NCBI GenBank assembly: GCA_903904755.1
Contig: CAIVDV010000009.1
Span: 186,001-250,000 of the forward strand
DNA length: 64,000 nt
Origin: an uncultured Acidobacteriaceae bacterium
GTDB taxonomy: Bacteria; Acidobacteriota; Terriglobia; Terriglobales; Acidobacteriaceae
Direction of reading: 5' to 3'
Part shown: positions 43,447-51,381 of the stretch, in pieces
Layout: every line of letters starts with the position of its first letter
Position numbering within the stretch: position 1 is the first letter of the stretch
Position numbers and translations under genes: made by a program
The notes under the pieces: generated by a model
What the model saw: the letters and a program-made list of their open reading frames with translations, nothing else
Database searches by the model: none
Told to the model about the DNA's origin: nothing

Positions 43447-44563
43447 TTTTCACCTCAACCGAAGGACGCGCGGAGGAGTGGGTTGGTTGCACAAAGTTGG
43501 GGCTCAGGCGGTGAACCATTTTGACCACCTCAATGACGTTCTCAACCGGAGTGCCGGGGACGATGCCGTGGCCGAGGTTGAAGATGTGCCCGGGGCGGCC
43601 GGCAGCCTGGGCCAGGATCTGGCTGACGCGGGTTTCGATGACCGGCAGGGGCGCAAAGAGGGTGATGGGGTCGAGGTTGCCCTGGACTGCGCAGGCGTAA
43701 TCGACCGACTTCCACGCGCCATCGAGCGGGGTGCGCCAGTCGAGGCCAAGGACGTCGGCACCGGTTTCGCGCATCGCCGGCAGCAGGCTCGCTGAATCCA
43801 CGCCAAAGTAAATCACCGGCACGCCCATCTCCTGCACCGCGCGGATAAGCCGCTTCGTCACCGGCAGCACATAGTCGCGATAATCAGCCACGCTCAGCGA
43901 ACCCACCCAGCTGTCAAAAATCTGGATCACATCGGCGCCCGCCGAGACCTGCTGCTGGCAGTAGGGGATGAGAACCTCGACGATTTTGTCCAGCAGCTTG
44001 TCCCATGCGCCGGTGCTGGAATACATCAACTGCTTGGTAAAGATGTAGTTCCGCGAGCTGCCGCCCTCAATCATGTAGCTGGCGAGGGTGAAAGGGGAGC
44101 CGGCAAAGCCAATCATGCCGAGCTGGCCCTTGAAGTGCGCAGCTACCTTCTCAATCGCCTGCCCCACGTACTCCAGCTCGTTCGCGCGGTGCGTCTGCAG
44201 CGCGTCAATGTCCTCAGGCGTGCGCAGCGGCTTGTGCACGCACGGCCCTTCGCCGGCCACAAACTCAAAATCCAGACCCATCGGCTCCAGCGGCAGCAGC
44301 AAGTCGGCAAAGATAATCGCCGCGTCCACACCGAGCTTTTCCGCTGCTGTGATGGTGACTTCGGCGGCGACATCGGGCTGCTTGCAGATTTCGACCAGCG
44401 TGTGGTGCTTGCGAACCTCGCGGTACTCGGCCATGTAGCGGCCGGCCTGGCGCAGGAACCACACAGGGGGGCGGTCCACAGGCTGGCGAAGGCAGGCGCG
44501 GACAAAGCGGGTGGCGCTGTTCATTTCCAGCGCGGAAGCGGACAAATCAATCGTAGAGCTCAT
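43439..44563 (-). CDS. hemE: Uroporphyrinogen decarboxylase
   Basis: HemE converts uroporphyrinogen III to coproporphyrinogen III in the cytoplasm. 374 residues. The substrate-binding arginines are in FLRQAGRYMAEYR; the catalytic Asp in IIFADLLLPLEPMG; the later signatures FDSWVGSLS and VLGLDWRTPL are present, and HGIVPGTPVENV closes the barrel. TACAAT (44578-44573) lies 9 nt before ATG 44563 with no ribosome binding site, so the transcript is probably leaderless. A CRP-like palindrome is centred 46-47 nt upstream of that start. The next enzyme, hemH, overlaps its stop. Confidence 0.96.
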   Translation of the reverse strand: MSSTIDLSASALEMNSATRFVRACLRQPVDRPPVWFLRQAGRYMAEYREVRKHHTLVEICKQPDVAAEVTITAAEKLGVDAAIIFADLLLPLEPMGLDFEFVAGEGPCVHKPLRTPEDIDALQTHRANELEYVGQAIEKVAAHFKGQLGMIGFAGSPFTLASYMIEGGSSRNYIFTKQLMYSSTGAWDKLLDKIVEVLIPYCQQQVSAGADVIQIFDSWVGSLSVADYRDYVLPVTKRLIRAVQEMGVPVIYFGVDSASLLPAMRETGADVLGLDWRTPLDGAWKSVDYACAVQGNLDPITLFAPLPVIETRVSQILAQAAGRPGHIFNLGHGIVPGTPVENVIEVVKMVHRLSPNFVQPTHSSARPSVEVKIG

Positions 44564-44600
44564 ATACCCCTGATTGTACCGGGAACCAGAAGGGGCAAAA

Positions 44601-44618
44601 ACGTGAGCTACGTCACGT
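44601..44618. promoter_or_regulatory. CRP/FNR-like palindrome upstream of hemE
   Basis: ACGTGA and TCACGT separated by six bases (44601-44606, 44613-44618): the CGTGA-N6-TCACG form of a CRP/FNR-family site. It is centred about 34 nt upstream of the hemE -10 hexamer, close to where class II activators bind. No regulator gene of this family is in the window. Confidence 0.4.
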
Positions 44619-44640
44619 GCGATGCGGGGGAGGAAAGGCC

Positions 44641-44670
44641 GGGGCGGTAGGCCGGGGTTTTAACCCCGGC
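44641..44670 (+). repeat. Left REP-like inverted repeat of the RayT unit
   Basis: Contains the 20-bp palindrome around GGGGTTTTAACCCC with the asymmetric flank GGGGCGGTAGG on its left side. It matches the right copy in reverse complement with one mismatch. Confidence 0.8.
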
Positions 44671-44779
44671 AAATGAGTAAATAGTTTAACTGGCCTTCAG
44701 GCCCTGAGGTTTTGCCTTTGCGGGTCGCCACGTCACTCACCGTTTGGGCGAGCTTTGGTATGCTTCCCGGTAACATTCC

Positions 44780-45209
44780 ATGCCTACTTATTCCATCACC
44801 CTCGTTTCCCACGGGCGACGCGCGATTTTTTGTCAGAGCCGCGAACGCTGAGTTGCTGATGCAGACGCTCTTCCGGTACCGGGAGACTGGCCGGTTTGCG
44901 CTCCACGGATTCGCGATTATGCAGGAACACGTTCATGTTCTACTTACCCCGCTCGGAGACAACACCATTGAGCGATGCGTTCAACTCATCAAAGGCGGGT
45001 ATTCGTACACCATACGGAAGCAGTTTCCCGGGGAGGTTTGGAACAGTGGGTACCACGATCATCGAGTGCGTGACCGAGAGGATTTTGAGAATCAGTTGAG
45101 GTATATCGCGGATAATCCTACGCGGAGGGGATTGAAAGAACACGAATTCGTGCACACGCGATTTCCGTGCGTAATGGATTCGATACCGGGGTATTTGGTT
45201 GATTCGTAA
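44780..45209 (+). pseudogene. Frameshifted RayT transposase (Y1/HUH)
   Basis: HUH-type tyrosine transposase. The conserved part is in one frame: the His-hydrophobic-His motif EHVHVLLTP, the catalytic tyrosine helix IKGGYSYTIRKQF, and the end RYIADNPTRRGL. The family's normal N-terminus is in another frame, from ATG 44780 (MPTYSITLVSHGRRAIF), and stops shortly after. The two frames join if one T is removed from the six-T run at 44826-44831, giving a coherent protein of about 142 residues. So either the gene is inactivated, the run is a programmed slippage site, or there is a sequencing error. A TTG-started frame from 44712 lacks the family N-terminus and is not believed. Confidence 0.75.
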
Positions 45210-45273
45210 GCGTGTGCAACGAAGAGCATACCTCAGGGGCTAAAGCCCAGGGGAATTTTGGGAGACCGCAGGT

Positions 45274-45303
45274 TGCCGGGGTTAAAACCCCGGCCTGCCG
45301 CCC
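45274..45303 (-). repeat. Right REP-like inverted repeat of the RayT unit
   Basis: Inverted copy of the left element. The hairpin lies 25 nt after the rfbB stop and could double as its transcription terminator, although it has no T-run. A second small palindrome, GGGGCTAAAGCCC, is at 45236-45248. Confidence 0.8.
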
Positions 45304-45328
45304 GAGGGATGTTGAAGGAATCGCACCT

Positions 45329-46408
45329 TTATCTGTTTCCGTAATTCGTCTCCATCCACTCTCGATACGCCCCCGATGTCACTTCCTCCACCCACGCCCG
45401 GTTATCCAGGTACCACCGCACTGTCTTCCGCAGCCCGGTGGCAAACGTCTCTTTCGGACGCCAGCCCAGCTCACGCTCGGCCTTCGTCGCATTGATGGCA
45501 TACCGCCGGTCATGCCCTAGCCTGTCCGTCACAAACGTCATCAGTTGCGCATGAGGCTTGTGCGGCGAATCCGGCAGAAACTCATCCAGCAGCTCGCACA
45601 GCAGCCGCACAGTGTCGAGATTGGCCTGCTCGTTCCAGCCGCCAATGTTGTACGTCTCGCCAATCTTGCCCAACTCCAGCGCCGCCCGCAGCGCCGACGC
45701 GTGATCCGTCACGTACAGCCAGTCGCGCACCTGCATGCCATCACCGTAAATGGGCAGCGGCTGGCCCTTCACCGCGCGGTCCAGGATCAGCGGCAGCAGT
45801 TTCTCAGGGAATTGCAGCGGCCCGTAGTTATTGCTGCAGTTGGTCACAATCGCCGGGAAGCCATAGCTCTTCACCCACGCTCGCACCAGCAAATCGCTCG
45901 CCGCCTTGCTCGCCGCATAGGGCGAATTCGGCCGAAACGCAAACGCCTCCTCAAACGGAGCGTCCCCCGGCTTCAGTGACCCATAAACCTCGTCCGTCGA
46001 CACATGCAGAAACCGAAACTCCGCCCGCTCCGCCTCCGGCAGCGTCGCCAGCCAGTGGCGCGTCGCCTCCAGCAGCGTAAACGTCCCCTGCACATTCGTC
46101 GTCAAAAAGTCCTGCGGCCCCACCAGCGAGCGGTCCACGTGGCTTTCCGCGGCCAGATGCACGATGGCGCGGGGCTGATGCTCCACCAGCAGCCGGTCAA
46201 TCAGCTCCCGGTCGCAGATGTCCCCCCGCACAAACGTGTAGTCCGGGCGATTCGCAATCGACTCCAGGTTGCGCAGGTTCCCCGCGTAGGTAAGCTTGTC
46301 AAGGTTCACCAGCGGGGTGCCAACGTGGGTGAACCAGTCAAGCACAAAGTGGGAGCCAATAAAGCCGGCGCCGCCAGTGACGAGGATCGGGCTGGAGTTG
46401 GTGAGCAT
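45329..46408 (-). CDS. rfbB: dTDP-glucose 4,6-dehydratase
   Basis: RfbB (RmlB) converts dTDP-glucose to dTDP-4-keto-6-deoxyglucose, the second step toward dTDP-rhamnose and other deoxysugars. 359 residues, extended SDR family. NAD-binding TGGAGFIGSHFV, HLAAESHVDRS, catalytic STDEVYG and YAASKAASD (Tyr-x3-Lys) are all present, with the family-specific NNYGPLQFPEKL. The other rml genes are not next to it. TACACT (46421-46416) sits 7 nt before the ATG, which suggests a leaderless transcript. Confidence 0.96.
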   Translation of the reverse strand: MLTNSSPILVTGGAGFIGSHFVLDWFTHVGTPLVNLDKLTYAGNLRNLESIANRPDYTFVRGDICDRELIDRLLVEHQPRAIVHLAAESHVDRSLVGPQDFLTTNVQGTFTLLEATRHWLATLPEAERAEFRFLHVSTDEVYGSLKPGDAPFEEAFAFRPNSPYAASKAASDLLVRAWVKSYGFPAIVTNCSNNYGPLQFPEKLLPLILDRAVKGQPLPIYGDGMQVRDWLYVTDHASALRAALELGKIGETYNIGGWNEQANLDTVRLLCELLDEFLPDSPHKPHAQLMTFVTDRLGHDRRYAINATKAERELGWRPKETFATGLRKTVRWYLDNRAWVEEVTSGAYREWMETNYGNR

Positions 46409-46511
46409 CGCAACCAGTGTAAACCGGATGCCGAAGCCGGCAGGCCGTGAAACCGGCGTGGATGCTGCGCCTGCATGCAGAAAGCAGGGGATTTAAGAGA
46501 TGGAATCGATG

Positions 46512-46517
46512 TATACT
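46512..46517 (+). promoter_or_regulatory. Possible -10 box of the membrane protein/zinc peptidase operon
   Basis: TATACT at 46512-46517, five of six matches to the sigma70 -10. No good -35 at 17 nt (GGATTT). Transcription from here would leave a leader of about 90 nt before ATG 46613. Confidence 0.35.
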
Positions 46518-46612
46518 CGGGCTGCCCAGAATTGAAGGTTGCAAAAACGGGCCTTTCCTTTCCTGGCGCAAGACTTCCCCCTCTCTCTGCACTGGAAAAG
46601 GAAAGAACTCCA

Positions 46613-47527
46613 ATGAGTACGCCAGCCGTCACGCCATCGCCTGATGTGTCCCCTTCCCCTGACGCCCTTCCCGTTGCACCCGCAGGTCCTGAAGCCCCGG
46701 CGGTTCCCTTGGCTACCCCGGCCGCTGGAGCAGTCGCCGTGGTCAACGCAGTGGAGGCGCGCGAACTGGCCATGTGGCAGCGCAAGCTGCTGCCCTTCAT
46801 GATTCGTTTCATCGTCGTCACCGCCATCGCGTTTTTTGCGCTCAGCGGCTACAACGTGTACGAGCTGCAGCAGTTTATTGCCAGCGAGAACAGCGGCAAC
46901 CTCAGCGCCCGGGTGGAAAAGCTGGTGCACGCCAACAACGCCGGTCAGGCGCTTTCAACAACCGAGACAATCCAGCAGTCGTTGCTGGTGCTGGAAGGCG
47001 CAGCGATGGAGAGCCGATATCGGCAAGCCAGCGGGCTGCTGATGTCGCGGATTTGGACCCGGCAGCTGGCATTCCTGACCGGGATGGTTCTGGCCTTCCT
47101 GGGTTCCGTCTTCATCCTGGGCAAGTTGAGCGAGGCGCCGGCAAATGTAAGTTTTGGCACCGACATGCTGAAGGGGGCCATCTCGAGCACTTCGCCGGGG
47201 TTGATTCTCGCGTTTTTTGGTACGACGCTGATGGGGATTTCGCTGGTGGTGCAGCCACCGATTGAGGTCCAGGACAAGCCGCTGTATTTCACTCTGCTGG
47301 GTCTGGCGCCCAACCCCAACGCAACGCAGGCTGGCTCGGCTCCGCAACCGTCGGGCGCAGCGAGCAAGACGGCAGCGCGCGAGGACAAGGGCGCGATTGA
47401 CATCTTCAAAGATGTCGCAGGGAACCGGGCCTCGTCGGATGTTGCTGGCGGAGGCCGTCAAGCACCCTCTGTGGCTGGAAGCTCCCCACCGCCGATAGTG
47501 GTGGGGAGCAAGCCGCCGGTTCGCTAG
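46613..47527 (+). CDS. Membrane protein of unknown function
   Basis: 304-residue protein. A Pro/Ala-rich soluble N-terminus (1-55) leads to a first helix (about 65-87, IRFIVVTAIAFFALSGYNVY), a periplasmic segment of about 60 residues that looks like a short coiled coil, two further helices (about 146-168 and 190-215), and a Pro/Ser/Gly-rich tail of 80 residues. I do not recognise the family. Start ATG with AAGGAAAG about 9 nt upstream; earlier in-frame codons are not needed. The next gene starts 20 nt later, so it probably works with the exported zinc peptidase. Confidence 0.6.
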   Translation: MSTPAVTPSPDVSPSPDALPVAPAGPEAPAVPLATPAAGAVAVVNAVEARELAMWQRKLLPFMIRFIVVTAIAFFALSGYNVYELQQFIASENSGNLSARVEKLVHANNAGQALSTTETIQQSLLVLEGAAMESRYRQASGLLMSRIWTRQLAFLTGMVLAFLGSVFILGKLSEAPANVSFGTDMLKGAISSTSPGLILAFFGTTLMGISLVVQPPIEVQDKPLYFTLLGLAPNPNATQAGSAPQPSGAASKTAAREDKGAIDIFKDVAGNRASSDVAGGGRQAPSVAGSSPPPIVVGSKPPVR

Positions 47528-47547
47528 CTGGAAGGTCGGGAGACCGT

Positions 47548-48927
47548 ATGCAATTCGCTTCGAAATGGATGGCTCCGGTTCTGCTGCTCGGGCTCGCTGT
47601 TCCGGCGGGGGCGCAGTCCTTTGACAAGATCAAGGACCTTTGGGAAGGCAAGCAGTGGGCCCAGGTGATTCCGCTGGTGACTGCGTACCGGAACCAGCCG
47701 GGTGGACGGACGTGGCAGGTGGATTACATGCTGGGCACCAGCGAGTGCCATGTTGCCGGGCAGGAAAAGCAGGGGGCAGCGGTGCTGGAATATGTGCTGC
47801 AGAACTACCACCTGCCCGACAGCGGACGCGTTGCCACCAGGGACGCCATCGAATACTGCCAGCAGCTGGGAACCGCGGTGCAGCAGGAGCCCTCGTTTGT
47901 CTTTGTGCCCGTCACCGGGCAACTGGCCAGCGGATCGCTGGTCTCGGGCAAGGGCGGCTTTGTCATTTCCGCTGCTTCTGCGATGACGACGGGAAAGGTG
48001 ACTCACTCGCCGGTGCCGGTGGATGAACTGCAGAAGCGTGTGTTCGCGGTTGCCGACGGAAGCGCTGCGCTGGCGGCGGCGCGGGCTCGGCTGCCGGGGT
48101 CCCATGCCGGGGTGGTGCAGGATGGGTTTGTGGTGGTTTGCGACCGCAATTGTGAGCCCAATCCCCAGGACGTGGTGGATTGCCTGAAGGGATTCCGCAC
48201 GCCGCTGCAGGCGGAGTTTGACATGGCCGCGCCGCAGCAACTGGTTACCGTGTATACGGGCGAGATTCCCCTGGATGTGGTCAGCATGGCCAATACCCTC
48301 CACGGCATCGCGCTGCCGCTGGGCACCGTGGCCTACTCGGTATACGAAGACCTGAGCATTGTGGGGATTGCTTCCTATTCGTCCTGCGGATCGCTGGCCC
48401 ATGAGCTGGTGCATCTTTCCATACGGGCGAAGTTCGGCGACAGTCCGCCATGGCTGGAGGAAGGGCTGGCATCCGAGGTTGCGGTGGGCACGCCTGAGGC
48501 TGCGGCGCTGCGATTTGGCCCCAGTTGGCGCGACGACACGCTGCGCAGACAGTGGCAGTACCGGCCGACGGTGGCCAGGCTGCTGGCCTCAGACTGGAGC
48601 GCCTACTCCGCAAACAGCTATCCCCAGGTGGCGCCCGTAGCCTCGCTGCAGGCAATGGCTGCGGTGTTTGTGCGCTATCTGGATGCAAAGAAGAAGCTGC
48701 AGCCCATCTACTTTGCCCTTCGCGACCAGCGCTTTCCGGCAGGGGCCACAGCACCGCGGCCGGCAGCAGAGATTGTGCAGGAGCAGATGGGGATGAACAT
48801 GGCCCAGATGGATGCTGATTTTCTGCGCTGGTTTGGCGGGGAAGTACCGGTTTCCCGAGGCGCGGGAAATGACGTGCCTCGGGCGGGAAACGACGTACCC
48901 AGATGGCCCAAAGAGCCAAAGGAATAG
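47548..48927 (+). CDS. Exported gluzincin-like metalloprotease
   Basis: 459-residue exported protein. Signal peptide residues 1-22 ending AGAQ, then about 230 residues of mixed fold with TPR-like starts, and a zinc peptidase core: SLAHELVHLSIR with the HExxH motif at 285-289, and WLEEGLASEVA about 18 residues later supplying the distal glutamate, as in peptidase-MA/DUF1570-like gluzincins. The C-terminal tail has two near-identical copies of R(G)AGNDVPR, made by a short DNA tandem repeat. Substrate unknown. Second gene of a pair with the membrane protein upstream. Confidence 0.75.
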   Translation: MQFASKWMAPVLLLGLAVPAGAQSFDKIKDLWEGKQWAQVIPLVTAYRNQPGGRTWQVDYMLGTSECHVAGQEKQGAAVLEYVLQNYHLPDSGRVATRDAIEYCQQLGTAVQQEPSFVFVPVTGQLASGSLVSGKGGFVISAASAMTTGKVTHSPVPVDELQKRVFAVADGSAALAAARARLPGSHAGVVQDGFVVVCDRNCEPNPQDVVDCLKGFRTPLQAEFDMAAPQQLVTVYTGEIPLDVVSMANTLHGIALPLGTVAYSVYEDLSIVGIASYSSCGSLAHELVHLSIRAKFGDSPPWLEEGLASEVAVGTPEAAALRFGPSWRDDTLRRQWQYRPTVARLLASDWSAYSANSYPQVAPVASLQAMAAVFVRYLDAKKKLQPIYFALRDQRFPAGATAPRPAAEIVQEQMGMNMAQMDADFLRWFGGEVPVSRGAGNDVPRAGNDVPRWPKEPKE

Positions 48928-48969
48928 GCTGCCAGCGACCGGGTCGAGAGTGCTGGCTTCTTCCAGCAC

Positions 48970-49000
48970 AAAAAAATCGGCCCCTGATCTCTCAGGGGCC
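48970..49000 (-). terminator. Rho-independent terminator of the OmpA-like gene
   Basis: Read on the minus strand: GGCCCCTGA (49000-48992), loop GAGA, TCAGGGGCC (48987-48979), followed by GA and seven T. It is 100 nt beyond the stop of the gene at 49101-49955. Confidence 0.8.
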
Positions 49001-49100
49001 AAGTTGCCTTGGTTCTCTCGTGTTGCGAGAGCTTGGTTGGCGGCCGTCCGGGGGGTAAGCCGGGGGCACGGGGAAAGCCTCGGGGGAGATGGCTGCCTTG

Positions 49101-49955
49101 TTATGGGCGCTCCGAGCCGTTTCGAGAAGAGTCGAACCGGGGGGTGGACTCTCCGCTTGCCGCCAAAGTGTTTTCCATCAGCCGCACTTCAACCTTGCCA
49201 GTGCGGATCCGCTCAGCATCGGCCGGCTGGGCGTTGCCCAAAGCCACGGCGTGCATGCGGTAGACGGGAATATTGTGTTGCGTGACGAGGTAGCGTTTCA
49301 CCGAGTCGGCGAGCCTCTGGGAATTCTGGATTCCGAGAGCGCCGGTGGCAGGGGCATAGGCTGAGAGTTCCAGCAGGTAGCCCTGATGCCCGTTGATGGC
49401 CGTGGCCAGGTCGTCAAGCTGCTGACGGGATTCGGCTGAAAGCACCGGCTGCCCGCCGCGAAAAGTGATGGTCAGGGACTTGCGCTCAGCGTACTGGTCA
49501 AGTCCATTGACTGTCTGGGTCAGGCTGCTGACCTTGCCGGTTGCCTGGCTGGCGACGGTGCCGGCCTGGGCGGCTTGCTGCCCGGCCGCGGTGGCTGCGG
49601 CTGCGGCCTGGTCTGCGGTGGACTGAGCGCGGCTGATGCCGGCCTGCGCACGGGCGTCCACATCCTTGATGTCGCGGGCGTTTTTTGCGTTGACTTCGTT
49701 CAACTCGCTGATCTGGCCGTTGATGGGGTCCAGTTGGCGATTAACCCACTTTTTGCGGGCGAAAGGGTTCACGCGACCCCAGAAGCCTTCGTGTGCCTGA
49801 TTCGGGGAGGCCTGCGCAGTCGGGGAGGGCTGGGCATTGGACGAAGGAGCCGGGGTCGCGGAAGGCTGCTGCGCTACCGCAGCAGTGCACAACGCCGATG
49901 CCAGCAAAATGACTGCGAGCTGGCCAGGGAACCGGATTGGGAAGGAAAGCGACAT
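49101..49955 (-). CDS. OmpA-family peptidoglycan-binding-like exported protein
   Basis: 284 residues. Signal peptide to about residue 28 (ending AVAQ), a Ser/Pro/Gln/Ala-rich linker, then a segment GFWGRVNPFARKKWV, a coiled coil rich in Ala/Gln (about 75-150), and a C-terminal OmpA-like domain (about 165-270). That domain has NSQRLADSVKRYLVTQ in the place of the NxxLSxxRAxxVxxxL motif and ends VEVRLME. The Asp and Arg normally binding diaminopimelate are not fully conserved, so peptidoglycan binding is uncertain. The upstream 264 nt contain an inverted ATTCTTACC/GGTAAGAAT pair (50092-50100 and 50188-50197). Confidence 0.78.
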   Translation of the reverse strand: MSLSFPIRFPGQLAVILLASALCTAAVAQQPSATPAPSSNAQPSPTAQASPNQAHEGFWGRVNPFARKKWVNRQLDPINGQISELNEVNAKNARDIKDVDARAQAGISRAQSTADQAAAAATAAGQQAAQAGTVASQATGKVSSLTQTVNGLDQYAERKSLTITFRGGQPVLSAESRQQLDDLATAINGHQGYLLELSAYAPATGALGIQNSQRLADSVKRYLVTQHNIPVYRMHAVALGNAQPADAERIRTGKVEVRLMENTLAASGESTPRFDSSRNGSERP

Positions 49956-50219
49956 GGATTCAGACCCTTTGGTTTCGCCGGCCGGAACCTCCTGCCGGGG
50001 TACGAGTCTTGCCCGTACGCCAAGTACTATTGCAAGGCCCGTGCCAAAGTGCCCGGCCCCGCAAAGAAATTTCTATCGTGTTGATTTCAGGATTCTTACC
50101 GGATCCACTTCCCCAAAGCAGGCCCAAATGGCCTCACCCGCAGTTGATGCTCGGGTGTAGTTTTTGCCGAAGCGTGTAATTTTTACCGGGTAAGAATGGA
50201 TGTGTGCAAAATTGAACAG

Positions 50220-50753
50220 CTACTTTGCGTCGATATGGAGTACGCGCAGCTCCGGATACGCCCCATCCCAGTCGTCAGAGACCTTGTCGAAGATAAGGCG
50301 GAATTCGGCGCGGGCACCGGGAGCGATGGGCGCTGCCGAGACCGGCTCGGTATCAATATAGGGCTCGTGGCTGCGGATGAGATTGAGCGCGAGCGACTGG
50401 TTCTGGGCGATCTTCTGGTCGAAGCTGTGGAAGAGCACCTGCACGGTGACGCCGGTGACGGTGCGGGAGCCGCTGTTGGTGAGGACGCCGTCAATATAGG
50501 TGACCTTGCCGCCGGCGAGATTGGAGGCCTCGCTCATGGCAATGTCAGAGATGGTGAGAGTTTGTGCGTAGGGGTCAAGCGGTGCGTTGGTGGCCTGCGG
50601 CTCAAGACCGGCATTGTGCGAGCGGCCCAGAACCAGAAACACCGCAACCACGGCCAGAACCACCCCGGCAGCAATGGCCAGCGGAAGCCAGTTGCGTTCC
50701 GGTGGCTGCGAGGCGGTTTCACTCTGGAATTCGGGCTGGGATTTCTGGCTCAT
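50220..50753 (-). CDS. DUF2393-type membrane-anchored protein
   Basis: 177-residue protein with a cytoplasmic N-terminal stretch, one transmembrane helix (about 23-44, LPLAIAAGVVLAVVAVFLVL) and an extracytoplasmic beta-rich domain resembling DUF2393/FxLYD-type modules (GVLTNSGSRTVTGVTVQVLF). Such domains are seen in proteins of unknown function. Promoter: TTGGCC (50789-50784), 17 nt, TAAAAT (50766-50761), 7 nt before the ATG; with a usable -35 this is one of the best leaderless candidates here. Confidence 0.65.
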   Translation of the reverse strand: MSQKSQPEFQSETASQPPERNWLPLAIAAGVVLAVVAVFLVLGRSHNAGLEPQATNAPLDPYAQTLTISDIAMSEASNLAGGKVTYIDGVLTNSGSRTVTGVTVQVLFHSFDQKIAQNQSLALNLIRSHEPYIDTEPVSAAPIAPGARAEFRLIFDKVSDDWDGAYPELRVLHIDAK

Positions 50754-50760
50754 GGTGCCG

Positions 50761-50789
50761 ATTTTACACCGCAGGACCGGGCTGGCCAA
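50761..50789 (-). promoter_or_regulatory. Promoter of the DUF2393-type gene
   Basis: Minus strand: -35 TTGGCC (50789-50784), 17 nt, -10 TAAAAT (50766-50761). Transcription would begin at or next to the A of ATG 50753. Confidence 0.5.
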
Positions 50790-50842
50790 CACCGCAATGC
50801 CGGCTCGGCAGCGTGCAGCAATACCACTGGATGCCCAGGCTT

Positions 50843-51346
50843 CTAGCCGTTCCCGCCCGGCCGCGCGCCTGCCGCAGAACTCATGGCCACAATGTAACCA
50901 ATCACCGTAATGACCACAATTGCCGCCGGAAAAAGCATCAACCCCATACTGGCGCCGGAGAGGCTTGCCGCCTCGCCCTCGCGCGCAATGCCGACGGTCC
51001 AACCCTCAATCCAGGCGAACATTGCCAGCATCTCCACCTTGAGCCAGTTGATCATGCTCACCGCCAGCTCCTGCAGGCGGGCCCGGTTCGCCGGCGTTAC
51101 CTCAACCGGGTAGCTGAAGGACGCAGGAAAGCGAACCACCACACTCAGCAGGCAGAACACGAGCAGCCCGATGGTGGGCAGGAAAAACAGCTCTGACGAA
51201 GAGCCCCAGCGGTTGACGTGGCCGCCGAGATCGAAGTGGAGGGGAATCTGTTTGGGCAGGCCGCTGGCGATGGCCCAGATGGGGATAAACCACACCGCCG
51301 CTAATCCGGCGAGAGCGAGGATGTTTTCAAGCTTCAGCTTCTGCAT
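50843..51346 (-). CDS. DUF1648-domain membrane protein
   Basis: 167-residue membrane protein with about four hydrophobic helices. The N-terminal part LPKQIPLHFDLGGHVNRWGSS is the DUF1648 signature (the P-H-F/W-x3-G motif found in SdpI-type immunity proteins). The role is unknown; SdpI-like signalling or immunity is possible but nothing nearby supports it. Starts 35 nt after the DnaC-like gene on the same strand, so the two may be co-transcribed. Confidence 0.75.
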   Translation of the reverse strand: MQKLKLENILALAGLAAVWFIPIWAIASGLPKQIPLHFDLGGHVNRWGSSSELFFLPTIGLLVFCLLSVVVRFPASFSYPVEVTPANRARLQELAVSMINWLKVEMLAMFAWIEGWTVGIAREGEAASLSGASMGLMLFPAAIVVITVIGYIVAMSSAAGARPGGNG

Positions 51347-51381
51347 GGTGTTGCCTCTTGCGAAGATGCTTCGCGGCAGGC

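Larger units (their letters stand above)
44641..45303. mobile_element. RayT (REP-associated tyrosine transposase) unit with flanking inverted repeats
   Basis: A decayed IS200-like HUH transposase gene between two inverted copies of a REP-like palindrome: left 44641-44670, right 45274-45303. The outer 29-30 bases match as inverted repeats with a single mismatch, and each contains the internal palindrome GCCGGGGTTTTAACCCCGGC or its near-complement. This is the REPtron-like layout of RayT loci, where the transposase mobilises non-autonomous REP copies. The unit sits between hemE and rfbB without breaking either. Confidence 0.8.

Noticed and set aside
44712-44779. TTG-started N-terminus for the RayT transposase
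   Set aside because: The encoded residues are not family-like, whereas the standard N-terminus is readable from ATG 44780 in the neighbouring frame; a frameshift explains the locus better.
50092-50197. Operator pair ATTCTTACC...GGTAAGAAT upstream of the OmpA-like gene
   Set aside because: Arms are 85 nt apart and one has an extra base; noted in the gene entry but too weak to call a regulatory site.
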